NCBI GenBank assembly: GCA_031262105.1
Contig: JAISIH010000012.1
Span: 1 to 60,821 of the forward strand
DNA from: Ruminococcus sp.
GTDB lineage: Bacteria > Bacillota > Clostridia > Oscillospirales > Ruminococcaceae
Reading direction: 5' to 3'
DNA length: 60,821 nt
Shown: in pieces, positions 8,689-16,615 of the stretch
Layout: every line of letters starts with the position of its first letter
Position numbering within the stretch: the stretch's first letter is position 1
Translations under genes and position numbers: made by a program
The notes under the pieces: model-generated
Databases searched by the model: none
Seen by the model: the letters and a program-made list of their open reading frames with translations, nothing else
Told to the model about the DNA's origin: nothing

Positions 8689-9081
8689 ATGTATTCGGGT
8701 TTGAAGGTTCTTCTCTGTGATGATTCGCTGATGATAATCAAAAAAATGGGTGACGTCTTAAAGTCGCTCGGCGTTTCTGTTTTGCAGACTGCGCTTGACG
8801 GAGAGCAGGCGGTTAAGCTCTTTAAGCTGACGAAGCCCGATGTGGTTTTCATGGATCAGGTTATGCCCAACAAAACCGGGCTTGAAGCCTTAAAAGAGAT
8901 TAAAGCTTATCATCCCGACGCAATCGTTTTCATGCTTTCGTCGATGGGTACAATCTCGAAGCGTGAAGAAGCCGAGAAGCTCGGCGCAAGAGGTTTTCTT
9001 CAAAAGCCCGTCAGCGCCGATGATGTTAAAACAATACTTGAACTCGTTAAAGCCGAACTTGAGAGCAAAAACGAAGAATAG
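8689..9081 (+). CDS. CheY-like single-domain response regulator
   Basis: The 130-residue protein is a receiver domain only, with no output domain. It has the acidic pair in LLCDDS, the phosphoacceptor Asp in VVFMDQVMP, the switch Ser in FMLSSMG and the Lys in FLQKPV. The ATG at 8689 is chosen because a strong promoter ends at 8642 inside the longer open frame. It is followed 18 nt later by an MshEN-CheX-like protein carrying a phosphatase motif. That suggests a two-gene phosphorelay module in which the second protein dephosphorylates the first, perhaps linked to chemotaxis. Confidence 0.9.
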   Translation: MYSGLKVLLCDDSLMIIKKMGDVLKSLGVSVLQTALDGEQAVKLFKLTKPDVVFMDQVMPNKTGLEALKEIKAYHPDAIVFMLSSMGTISKREEAEKLGARGFLQKPVSADDVKTILELVKAELESKNEE

Positions 9082-9099
9082 AATGGAGATAAAACATAT

Positions 9100-9924
9100 A
9101 TGTTGACTCAACTTTTCGGTAATTATCTGTTAAAACAACACTTAGTTTCGCCGTCACACCTTATCGAAGCACTTCGCGAAAGCTCTTCGACCCGTGTTAA
9201 ACTCGGGGTTTTAGCGATTGATGCAGGGCTTATGACGCCCGAACAGGTTGACGAAATTCACGAACTTCAAAGGATTATGGACAAACGTATCGGCGACCTT
9301 ATGGTAGAAAAAGGTTATCTTTCTCCCGAACAGATTGCCGTACTGCTTAAATCGCAAAAGAGCGGGCACCTTATCCTCGGACAGGCGCTTATCGACAACG
9401 GACACATGACAACCGCCCAGTTCGCGGACGCAATACGCCAATTTAAGATTGACAACAACATCACCGACGACGATTTTTACGACGTTAAGGACGAACTCAC
9501 CGAAAAGATGCTCGGGAGGTTTTATAAACTTAACGGGAATGTTGCCGGGGAAGAACACCTTGTCGAATATGTTTCGCTTCTGTTTAAGAACCTTATCCGC
9601 TTCGTCGGCGACGATTTTGTTCCGAATAAGATTGAGAAGCTTGACACAACCGCTTCCGGCGCAAAACAGCGTATCCGCCACGGTCTTTCCGCGATAACGA
9701 TTATTGATGCGGACGAGAATACGATGGTTGAATTCGCTTCGCGCTTCTCGAACGAATCCCTGTCCATGAACGACGACTACACAAAAGCCTGCATAAGCGA
9801 GTTCCTTAACCTACATAACGGGCTTTTCGCGGTCAAGCTTTCAAACAACGAGGGTCTCGAAATCGAGCTTGAACCCCAAAAATACTACGAGCAGATGGAC
9901 CTTTCAGGTCTCGGAAACCTCTAA
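9100..9924 (+). CDS. MshEN-like N-terminus fused to CheX/CheC-like phosphatase domain
   Basis: Residues 30-110 hold three helical repeats of the type LGxxxxxxGxxTPEQ (KLGVLAIDAGLMTPEQ, IGDLMVEKGYLSPEQ, LGQALIDNGHMTTAQ). These resemble MshEN/GspE N-terminal domains, some of which bind cyclic di-GMP. Residues of about 145-265 resemble CheX: E234-F-L-N237 followed by N240-G241 matches the E-x2-N motif that CheX and CheC use to dephosphorylate CheY. The CheY-like gene lies immediately upstream, and GGAG precedes the ATG. CheX-type phosphatase activity is a good inference; cyclic di-GMP binding is only a possibility. Confidence 0.75.
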   Translation: MLTQLFGNYLLKQHLVSPSHLIEALRESSSTRVKLGVLAIDAGLMTPEQVDEIHELQRIMDKRIGDLMVEKGYLSPEQIAVLLKSQKSGHLILGQALIDNGHMTTAQFADAIRQFKIDNNITDDDFYDVKDELTEKMLGRFYKLNGNVAGEEHLVEYVSLLFKNLIRFVGDDFVPNKIEKLDTTASGAKQRIRHGLSAITIIDADENTMVEFASRFSNESLSMNDDYTKACISEFLNLHNGLFAVKLSNNEGLEIELEPQKYYEQMDLSGLGNL

Positions 9925-9980
9925 GTTTTCCCGGTTAACTTCACCTTCGGGAACGTTAACTTTATCGTTGCGATGTAGAT

Positions 9981-10036
9981 AATACCCTGACTAAACTGAC
10001 AAAATACATTTTTGTCATTAAAGTCAGGGTATTTTT
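9981..10036 (+). repeat. 56-bp hairpin repeat, copy 1
   Basis: AATACCCTGACT pairs with AGTCAGGGTATT in a perfect 12-bp outer stem. TGACAAAA pairs with TTTTGTCA inside, and a short T run follows. Placed 56 nt after the CheX-like gene, it can serve as its terminator. A near-identical copy lies at 10174-10229. Confidence 0.85.
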
Positions 10037-10173
10037 ATAATTAAATTTTGCTCTGCCTATGAAAATATGCAAAATTGGTTAAATATGATTTTTAATTTAA
10101 CGCTTTAGTGCGATGATTATTATTTAGGCGAGCGGATTTAAGATTTGTTTTAGATTAAGATTTATTTTATAGA

Positions 10174-10229
10174 AATACCCTGACTAAACTGACTAAATTC
10201 ATTTTTGTCATTAAAGTCAGGGTATTTTT
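10174..10229 (+). repeat. 56-bp hairpin repeat, copy 2
   Basis: This copy has the same 12-bp outer stem as copy 1 and differs only at a few loop-proximal bases (CTGACTAAATTC in place of CTGACAAAATAC). It ends 20 nt before the helicase promoter. The 390 nt between 9925 and the helicase start contain only these two repeats, an AT-rich spacer and the promoter; I see no gene. Confidence 0.85.
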
Positions 10230-10248
10230 AAATTTAACAATTTAACGC

Positions 10249-10277
10249 TTGACTTTTGCTAATCTTTATGTTAAACT
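10249..10277 (+). promoter_or_regulatory. Sigma-A promoter of the DEAD-box helicase gene
   Basis: TTGACT, a 17-nt spacer and TAAACT. The -35 hexamer coincides with a TTG that would start a longer reading frame, so translation must begin further down at 10315. Confidence 0.75.
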
Positions 10278-10314
10278 TATATTTTGTGATAATAGAATAA
10301 AAAACGGAGAAACT

Positions 10315-12102
10315 ATGCAATTTAATGAAATCACTTGGGGCGAGGAGTCCCGAACGCTTCCCGAATATATCCTAAAGGCAGTCGAAGAACTCGGCTACAC
10401 GGAGATGACGGAAATCCAAGAACGCACAATCCCGCTTATACTTTCTGAAAATGATGTTATCGGACGTTCCCACACCGGCACAGGGAAAACCGCCGCATTC
10501 GGCATTCCGACGATTATGCAGGTTGACGAAGAAATCCGCGGAGTGCAGATTCTTGTGCTTTGCCCCACGCGAGAGCTTGCTATGCAGGCGGCGGACGAGA
10601 TTAGAAAATTCGCAAGATTTATGCCGCATATCCACCCAGTCGCAATCTTCGGCGGTGCAGATATAGAAAAGCAGATTTGGAATCTGCGGCGCGGCGCAAA
10701 TATAGTCATAGGCACGCCCGGCAGGGTTATCGACCATCTCGAGCGAAAGACATTGAAGCTTGATGCCGTGCGGACTGTTGTCCTTGATGAGGCGGACGAA
10801 ATGCTTAACATGGGCTTTCGCGAGGATATTGAAAAGATACTTGCGACTGCGCCGGAAGAGCGGCAAACCATATTATTTTCGGCAACGATGCCGGCACCGA
10901 TACTTAACATTACAAAGAAATTCCAGAAAGACCCGGTGCTTGTCGGGGTTGAGCAAAAATCCCGCACCGTTGACAGCGTTACCCAATACTACGTTGAAGT
11001 GCCTATCGGGCATAAGGACGATGCGCTAAAAATGCTTCTCCTGTCGCTTGAGCCGAAGCTTTCGATAATCTTTTGCAACACGAAGATTAAGGTAAGCGAG
11101 CTTACCGACCTCCTTGTGAGCAACGGTTTCAAGGCAGCCGGGCTTCACGGCGACATGAAACAGCAAAACCGAACACAGGTTATAAACTCCTTCAAGTCCG
11201 GCAAATTGGGTATCTTAATCGCTACCGATGTTGCGGCGAGGGGGATTGACGTTGATGATGTTGACATGGTTTTTAACTACGATATACCGCAGGATAATGA
11301 ATATTATATCCACCGCATAGGCAGAACCGGGCGTGCAGGGAAAACCGGCGTTTCGTACACCCTTATTTCGGGGCGGAAGCAATATTATGAACTGCGCGAT
11401 ATTATCTCGTTTATAAAGGCAGAGATTGTTAAAAAACCGCTCCCGACCCGCGAAGATATTATCGAAAATAAGCTTAAACACCTCGGCGAGCGGATTTTAA
11501 GTGTTAACGAAACCGGCAGATACCAAAAATACAACGATTATATCGCAAGGCTTATCGAAAATTCCGAGCTTACCACCGACGAAGTCGCACGCGCCCTTCT
11601 CGGTATGCGCATATCGAAAGAACTCAAAAATATCCCCGAAAACATCGCGGCGGCAACCTTTGATGAGCGCAAGCCCCGTCAGGGCGGGCGGAGTTACGGC
11701 GGCGGCTACGGCGGTTACGGCAGAGACAGGGGTAGAGACGGCGGCGGATATAACCGAGACGGCGGCAGAAACGGCGGTTATGGCAGAGACGGGAGCAGAG
11801 ACGGCGGCAGAAGTAGGAGCTTTGACCAAGGCAACAAGAATTTTGACCGTGTCCCTCGCGGGAATATGTCGAAGGTTGAAATTTCCCTCGGGAAAGAACA
11901 GCGTATCGAGCCGCGTTTCGTTCTCGGCGCATTAACCGACGCGACAGGCTTGCCCGGACGCTCTTTCGGGAAAATCGACATTAAGGGCAGCTACACAACC
12001 GTCGAAGTCCCGGTTAATGACCGCGAACACGTCATATCCTCCATGACCGGGAAATCAATCGCAGGGCAGAAGATAAAAATTAAGCCTTACAAAAACGCTT
12101 GA
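10315..12102 (+). CDS. DEAD-box ATP-dependent RNA helicase, CsdA/DbpA type
   Basis: The 595-residue protein unwinds RNA in ribosome assembly or cold adaptation. It shows a Q motif region (TEIQERTIP), GTGKT, PTRELA, LDEADEMLNMGF, FSAT, and HRIGRTGRAG. After the two helicase domains comes a Gly/Arg/Tyr-rich tract of about 50 residues (GGGYGGYGRDRGRDGGG region). This is followed by a DbpA-like RNA-binding fold (VEISLGKEQRIEPRFVLG). An RGG-like stretch placed before rather than after that domain is less common. The ATG at 10315 has an ACGGAGAA site and lies below the mapped promoter. Confidence 0.95.
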   Translation: MQFNEITWGEESRTLPEYILKAVEELGYTEMTEIQERTIPLILSENDVIGRSHTGTGKTAAFGIPTIMQVDEEIRGVQILVLCPTRELAMQAADEIRKFARFMPHIHPVAIFGGADIEKQIWNLRRGANIVIGTPGRVIDHLERKTLKLDAVRTVVLDEADEMLNMGFREDIEKILATAPEERQTILFSATMPAPILNITKKFQKDPVLVGVEQKSRTVDSVTQYYVEVPIGHKDDALKMLLLSLEPKLSIIFCNTKIKVSELTDLLVSNGFKAAGLHGDMKQQNRTQVINSFKSGKLGILIATDVAARGIDVDDVDMVFNYDIPQDNEYYIHRIGRTGRAGKTGVSYTLISGRKQYYELRDIISFIKAEIVKKPLPTREDIIENKLKHLGERILSVNETGRYQKYNDYIARLIENSELTTDEVARALLGMRISKELKNIPENIAAATFDERKPRQGGRSYGGGYGGYGRDRGRDGGGYNRDGGRNGGYGRDGSRDGGRSRSFDQGNKNFDRVPRGNMSKVEISLGKEQRIEPRFVLGALTDATGLPGRSFGKIDIKGSYTTVEVPVNDREHVISSMTGKSIAGQKIKIKPYKNA

Positions 12103-12127
12103 CAAATTATTTAATTTAGGTTAAAAT
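12099..12127 (+). promoter_or_regulatory. Sigma-A promoter of the lipoprotein gene, overlapping the helicase stop
   Basis: TTGACA, a 17-nt spacer and TAAAAT. The TGA stop codon of the helicase gene is embedded in the -35 hexamer. Confidence 0.85.
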
Positions 12128-12190
12128 GTTAATATACCTTAGAACTTTTGGTAACAATAATATCCGACAATATCGGAGGTTTAAATAGTA

Positions 12191-13375
12191 ATGAAGATAG
12201 CTAAACTCTCTTTGGCGGCTTTACTGTCGCTTGCGATGTTAACCGCCTGCGGGGCAGATACAACAACGTTCGGGACCGTTAACGGCGTAGAAATCCCCGT
12301 TGGTATCTACATTAACTACCAATATATGGCGTATAATAATGCGCTTAGCAAGATTGCCGAAAAACAGGCGGCGACAACCGAAGCCGCAGAACCTGCCGCG
12401 CCGTCTCTGCCTCTTCCGGGTGCGGAAGCAAATACAGTTACACTGCCGTTTATGCAGGATTCAATCGACGGAATTCCCGTCCGCGACTACATCACCGAAG
12501 AGGCAATCGAGGACGTTCGCGAATACACGGCGATTAACGACAAATTCGCATCACTCGGCTTAACCTACCAAAACAATGAAGACCGCGAAGTCAAAAATTA
12601 TATTGACCAAAACTGGGAGTATTTCAGCGAAACCCTCACAAAGCTCGGTATCAGCAAGGCTTCGTACGAATACGTTATGCTCGGCAGTCTTAAACGTCAG
12701 GAAGTTTTCATGTATTATTACGGTCCGGGCGGCGAAAAAGCCGTGCCTGACGAGATAATTAAGGAGAAGCTCCTTGAAGATAATGCGCGGATAAACTATA
12801 TCCCGATGGTACTCAAGGACGGCGAGGGTAACCTTCTCAAATCCGAGGGCAAAGCAGAGCAGATGAAGATGGCGGAGGATTTTGTTGCACGTGCAGAGGC
12901 GGGCGAAAATTTCGACAGCCTCCTTGCCGAATACAACGACTACTATGCGGCTCTCCAAGCGGCGGCAACCCCGGCGGACGAGACGGAAACAGATGATACT
13001 GCAACGGACGAAATTGACCCCAACGCCGAGACCCAAACCGTAACCAACGAAATGGTTATATCAAAGGGCGACGAACTGCCGACTGCGGCGGTTGCGGCAC
13101 GAGCTTTTGAAGAACAGGCGGCGAACCCGGGCGAGACACGTTACTTTATTGTTGAGGATGCGGGCGGCGAATTCTACTATGTTGTGAAGCTTGCAGACCT
13201 TTTCTCCGACCCGACCTATATTGACGTTAACCGCGAGACGATTATAAGCGAGCTTTATTCGACCGAATTTGACGAGACGGTAAAGGCTTGGGCGGCAGAA
13301 CAGCAGGTTATCCTTAACGAAAAATCAATCGCACGTTATAAGGTTGAAAAACTCGAAGAACTGAATGCAGAATAA
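12191..13375 (+). CDS. Lipoprotein with SurA/PrsA-like chaperone architecture
   Basis: The 394-residue protein has a lipoprotein signal (basic start, hydrophobic stretch, lipobox LTAC with Cys at 20), so it is attached to the outer face of the membrane. After the Cys, GTVNGVEIPVGIYINYQYMAYNNA resembles the N-terminal segment of SurA/PrsA-type foldases. The region around residues 205-350 (TPTAAVAARAF, YYVVKLADLFSDP) faintly resembles a parvulin domain broken by an acidic, Thr-rich insert near residue 260. A role in folding exported proteins is inference. It has its own promoter and a CGGAGG ribosome site. Confidence 0.65.
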   Translation: MKIAKLSLAALLSLAMLTACGADTTTFGTVNGVEIPVGIYINYQYMAYNNALSKIAEKQAATTEAAEPAAPSLPLPGAEANTVTLPFMQDSIDGIPVRDYITEEAIEDVREYTAINDKFASLGLTYQNNEDREVKNYIDQNWEYFSETLTKLGISKASYEYVMLGSLKRQEVFMYYYGPGGEKAVPDEIIKEKLLEDNARINYIPMVLKDGEGNLLKSEGKAEQMKMAEDFVARAEAGENFDSLLAEYNDYYAALQAAATPADETETDDTATDEIDPNAETQTVTNEMVISKGDELPTAAVAARAFEEQAANPGETRYFIVEDAGGEFYYVVKLADLFSDPTYIDVNRETIISELYSTEFDETVKAWAAEQQVILNEKSIARYKVEKLEELNAE

Positions 13376-13394
13376 TTAAATCGGGCGAAAGAAA

Positions 13395-13426
13395 ATCGGG
13401 GGAATGTGAATCCCCCGATTTTTTCA
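13395..13426. terminator. Bidirectional terminator between convergent genes
   Basis: ATCGGGGGA and TCCCCCGAT form a perfect 9-bp stem flanked by A-rich and T-rich runs. It can stop the lipoprotein transcript on the plus strand and the 506-aa gene on the minus strand. Confidence 0.88.
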
Positions 13427-14944
13427 TATTAATGAATTAATCTTATCGAGCAATGCTTTCTTCGAGTCTATGGACGAAAGCCCGGATTTTATAACCTTTT
13501 CTGCACGGAAGCGAACGTATTTTTCAAAGAGCTTTGTTGCAAGAAGGTTTTCGATAACGAAGCGGTTGTATGAGGCGGCATCCATGTTGCCCGAAACGGC
13601 AGGGAGGAGAAGCTCCAACACATACATCTTCGCGTCGTTGCCGGTATCGTCCGCCATCGTCGCCTTAATTCTGTCAACGAGATCCTTCTTGTCCTTCCTT
13701 ATAACGAAGGTCGAATCGGGAAGCCCGCCGAGGGTGCGTACAACATCGGTCTTGAACGCCGGTGTCGAGAACTGATACATTGAAAGCGGAAGGTCGTTTT
13801 CGTCAATCTCTATGTAGATGCTGTCGTGCAGTGCCGGGAAGAGGTTATAAAGATAAATTTCGGAGATGTGATAAATCCCGGCGGATTTCGTTATAAGCGG
13901 GTAGAGGAAACCGTTATTGCTCCCCGACAGGGAATAATCGGCGTGGAAACGGGTTTCGTCGGAATATGAACTATCGAAATCTTCGTTGCATTTTTTGTTG
14001 ATAAGCTCGGTTATGTATTCGGGGGTGAAGATGCCGAAATCTTCGCGGTCACCGTCGGTGAAGGTTCTTATGCCGCCGAAACAGGTGCGGAAGAAGCTGT
14101 CGGCGAATGCAGGCGCGGAGACGAATTCTTTCCCTAATTTCTCGAATAATTCGCAGATAATGTTATCTCTTATGAGGTCGTCATTCACGCTGTCTTCGTA
14201 ATCGACGGTGATTATATTTTGAATCTCGCTTCGGATTTTTAAGCGTTCTCTGTCGGAAATCCCGGTGAGGTTAAAACGCCCGGTTATAATATCAAGCACA
14301 AGAGAGAGCGGAAGTTCGCCCGAGATATACTTGAAGCGGTCATTTTCAAGGAGCTTGCTCATGCGGGGGAGCATCTTCATGCTCGCCGTCCCGGAAGACG
14401 GAATCTTATTCGACATAATCCCGAGGCAGACAAGAAGCTCGGCATAATCGCGCATGATAAGCTGTTCGGATATGTAATTGAAAAAATAGCCGTAAATATA
14501 ACCCGCGAAGAAATCTTTTAAGGCTATAAAACTTTCGGGATTTGTCGAAAGATAGTTCAAATATTTCTGCTTAACGGCGGGAATTTCGGTAACGGTTATC
14601 TTCGGGGAACCGTCATTCGCGGCGATGAAATATTTTTCTTGAGACTTGCAGAAAAGTTTCAGATAGTTGAAGTAATTCCTGTCGGAGTCGGTGTCGTTGT
14701 TGTTAAAGGTCCAACACAGGAAGGCGCGTTGCATATTTGTGAGGGTATCTTTTGAAGAATCGACAAGCGCGGCGGTGTCAATCTCCATGCCGAAGATGCC
14801 GGTTTTGTTAAATTCAGAGAGAATCTTAACAATCTCCTCGGAAAACGCCATGTACGCCGGACTGTTATCCATGAATACGACAAGCTCTAAAAGTTCCGCG
14901 CCGATTACCGTAATATCAAACGTTGCTCCCACTGATAAAACCAA
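13424..14944 (-). CDS. Unrecognised 506-residue cytoplasmic protein
   Basis: I do not recognise a family. The protein has no signal peptide and no clear membrane helix. It is mostly helical in character and rich in Asp, Asn, Phe and Tyr (for example FNNNDTDSDRNYFNYLKLF). The C terminus is basic and ends in KKALLDKINSLI. No catalytic motif, P-loop or metal cluster is evident. The start is uncertain: a TTG at 14944 is almost touching an AAGGG site, while a GTG at 14932 is about 12 nt from it. It is transcribed towards the lipoprotein gene and separated from it by a shared terminator, so it is probably a single-gene unit. Confidence 0.75.
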   Translation of the reverse strand: MVLSVGATFDITVIGAELLELVVFMDNSPAYMAFSEEIVKILSEFNKTGIFGMEIDTAALVDSSKDTLTNMQRAFLCWTFNNNDTDSDRNYFNYLKLFCKSQEKYFIAANDGSPKITVTEIPAVKQKYLNYLSTNPESFIALKDFFAGYIYGYFFNYISEQLIMRDYAELLVCLGIMSNKIPSSGTASMKMLPRMSKLLENDRFKYISGELPLSLVLDIITGRFNLTGISDRERLKIRSEIQNIITVDYEDSVNDDLIRDNIICELFEKLGKEFVSAPAFADSFFRTCFGGIRTFTDGDREDFGIFTPEYITELINKKCNEDFDSSYSDETRFHADYSLSGSNNGFLYPLITKSAGIYHISEIYLYNLFPALHDSIYIEIDENDLPLSMYQFSTPAFKTDVVRTLGGLPDSTFVIRKDKKDLVDRIKATMADDTGNDAKMYVLELLLPAVSGNMDAASYNRFVIENLLATKLFEKYVRFRAEKVIKSGLSSIDSKKALLDKINSLI

Positions 14945-15009
14945 CCCTTCAAAATATAATCGTTTTAATTTAACTCACAAATCCCGTAACTGATACCGAA
15001 TAGAGCCCG

Positions 15010-15660
15010 CTAAACGCCGTAATTTTCTCTGTATTCCATAATCTTCGGAAGATACTCCGCACCCGGAATAACACCTGTTTTAATTGCATCAATTATGTCA
15101 AGAATAGTTACAATAGGGTAGATGTTAAACCCGAATTCGTCGTAAACGTCAGCGACAGCCGACTTCCCGGACGCAGTTTTTTCCATCCTGTCAACCGATA
15201 TAATCATCCCGGCTATGGTTATGTCCGCCGTCTGACGAAGCACCGGTAATGTCTGGCGAATTGCTGTCCCGGCGGTAATAACATCCTCGACGATTAATAC
15301 ACGTTCACCGTCGGTGAGTTTTTTCCCGACAATAACGCCGCCCTCGCCGTGGTCTTTGGCTTCTTTGCGGTCAAAGCAATAGTTCAAATCAATGTTATAT
15401 TTGTCAAAAAGCGCGGAAGCGGCGGCGACGGCAAGCGGAATCCCTTTATAAGCGGGACCGAAAAGCGTGTCTGCCGAAAGATTGTTTTCACGAATACAGT
15501 CGGCGTAAAACTCCCCGAGCTTTTTTATCTGCGACCCGGTGCAGTATTCGCCGGTGTTTATAAAATACGGCGCAAGCCTTCCGCTCTTGAGCGTGAACTC
15601 CCCGAATTTCAAAACATTACATTCATGCATGAATTTTATAAACGCCTGTTTGTACGTCAT
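15010..15660 (-). CDS. pyrE: Orotate phosphoribosyltransferase
   Basis: The 216-residue enzyme joins orotate to PRPP to make OMP in pyrimidine synthesis. It shows FGEFTLKSGRLAPYFIN near the N terminus, FGPAYKGIPLA in the middle, and the PRPP-binding motif RVLIVEDVITAGTA. The start at 15660 is set by GGAGG directly before it; the open frame continues 15 codons further without a ribosome site. No other pyrimidine gene is nearby. It has its own consensus promoter at 15696-15724. Confidence 0.95.
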   Translation of the reverse strand: MTYKQAFIKFMHECNVLKFGEFTLKSGRLAPYFINTGEYCTGSQIKKLGEFYADCIRENNLSADTLFGPAYKGIPLAVAAASALFDKYNIDLNYCFDRKEAKDHGEGGVIVGKKLTDGERVLIVEDVITAGTAIRQTLPVLRQTADITIAGMIISVDRMEKTASGKSAVADVYDEFGFNIYPIVTILDIIDAIKTGVIPGAEYLPKIMEYRENYGV

Positions 15661-15695
15661 CTTTACCTCCGGACTGCATACAATATCACAGATAT

Positions 15696-15724
15696 ATTGT
15701 AACATACTTTTTAACCAATGTCAA
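15696..15724 (-). promoter_or_regulatory. Sigma-A promoter of pyrE
   Basis: On the minus strand TTGACA and TACAAT are 17 nt apart. The start of transcription falls about 30 nt ahead of the pyrE ATG, which leaves no room for a PyrR-type attenuator. Confidence 0.85.
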
Positions 15725-15785
15725 GAGCTATTTTTGACAAAATTTTTAATAACAAAAAATATGTTCGATTTTTTTGTAATAACTA

Positions 15786-15814
15786 TTGCTTTTTTACAAA
15801 ATTCATGATATACT
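15786..15814 (+). promoter_or_regulatory. Sigma-A promoter of the Nudix gene
   Basis: TTGCTT, a 17-nt spacer and TATACT on the plus strand, about 50 nt ahead of the ATG. Confidence 0.7.
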
Positions 15815-15864
15815 AATATTAACAACAAAAATAGCACAAACAAACTGTTAAAAATGGTAATAAT

Positions 15865-16401
15865 ATGATTGCATTTGAAGAAACAATTTCATCGGAACTT
15901 ATTTACAAAGGGAAGATTATCGAGGTCAGAGTCGAGCAGGCAAAGCTTTTTGACAGGGAAGTTACGAGGGAACTTGTGCTTCATAACGGCGGGGTTTGTG
16001 TCGCGGCTTTTACCGACGATGATGAAATTATCCTTGTGAAACAGTTTCGTTATCCCTTCAAAGAGGGTTTAATTGAACTTCCGGCGGGGAAGCTTGAAAA
16101 GAATGAAGACCATTATTCTGCGGGGCTTCGCGAGCTTGCCGAAGAGGTCGGAGCGACGCCCGATATATATGAATATCTCGGCGTGCTTTACCCGTCTGTC
16201 GCATATCTTTATGAAAAAATTCATATATATTATGCAAAATCTCTGCATTTCGGGGAGACGCATTTTGACGACGACGAATATATAGAGGTGCTGAAAGTAC
16301 CTTTTGAAGAAGCCGTGGAGATGGTGCTTAACAACGAAATTAAGGACGCAAAAACGGCGGCAGGGATACTGATGATTGCAGCAAAACGCAACAAAAAATA
16401 A
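15865..16401 (+). CDS. nudF: Nudix hydrolase, ADP-ribose pyrophosphatase type
   Basis: The 178-residue enzyme probably cleaves ADP-ribose to AMP and ribose 5-phosphate. A complete Nudix box runs from G75 to A97: G75, E81, R89-E90, E93-E94 and G96 fall in the canonical G-x5-E-x7-RE-x2-EE-x-G spacing. ETISSELIYKGKIIEVRV at the start and KQFRYPF before the box are typical of the ADP-ribose subgroup. It stands alone, divergent from pyrE. Its 3' end is only a few bases from the terminator hairpin of the convergent spoVG gene. Confidence 0.93.
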   Translation: MIAFEETISSELIYKGKIIEVRVEQAKLFDREVTRELVLHNGGVCVAAFTDDDEIILVKQFRYPFKEGLIELPAGKLEKNEDHYSAGLRELAEEVGATPDIYEYLGVLYPSVAYLYEKIHIYYAKSLHFGETHFDDDEYIEVLKVPFEEAVEMVLNNEIKDAKTAAGILMIAAKRNKK

Positions 16402-16428
16402 ACAACGAAACCCATGTGGATTTCGTTG
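16391..16428 (-). terminator. Terminator for spoVG on the minus strand
   Basis: CAACGAAA and TTTCGTTG form an 8-bp stem (16403-16428), followed on the minus strand by TTTATTTTTT. The T-rich tail overlaps the end of the convergent Nudix gene. Confidence 0.75.
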
Positions 16429-16475
16429 CGAAAAACGTTTGGATGTCTCGTCTGCGCAAAGTTCATGCGATACCT

Positions 16476-16509
16476 CGCGGATGCGCCGTGCACGCGGATG
16501 CGCTGTGCA
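16476..16509. repeat. 17-bp tandem duplication
   Basis: CGCGGATGCGCCGTGCA is followed at once by the same 17 bases with one C-to-T change. The repeat lies in the non-coding stretch between the spoVG terminator and the duplicated spoVG tail. Confidence 0.85.
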
Positions 16510-16539
16510 AATATCGGCGAATTCCGGCGGAAGTTCTCC

Positions 16540-16615
16540 TTTACAGACCCATTTTGTTAGCCTCGGATTCGCTAACTTTTACAGACCCATTTCGTCGGCT
16601 TCGGATTCAGCGGCA
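16540..16615 (-). repeat. Tandem duplication of the spoVG 3' end
   Basis: Bases 16578-16615 hold the last codons and stop of spoVG. The adjoining 16540-16577 repeats them with a 38-nt period, and about 27 of the first 31 bases match. Read in the matching frame the spare copy spells ESEANKMGL-stop, against ESEADEMGL-stop in the gene. Confidence 0.85.

Noticed and set aside
9211-9681. 156-residue open frame opposite the MshEN-CheX gene
   Set aside because: No start signal or motif; the plus-strand protein has conserved domains over the same bases.
10249-10314. 22-residue upstream extension of the helicase
   Set aside because: Its TTG start is the -35 box of the promoter; the ATG at 10315 has a proper ribosome site.
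16476-16509. CRISPR-like repeats
   Set aside because: Only two adjoining 17-bp units with no spacers; this is a simple tandem duplication. No CRISPR array or cas gene is seen anywhere in the window.
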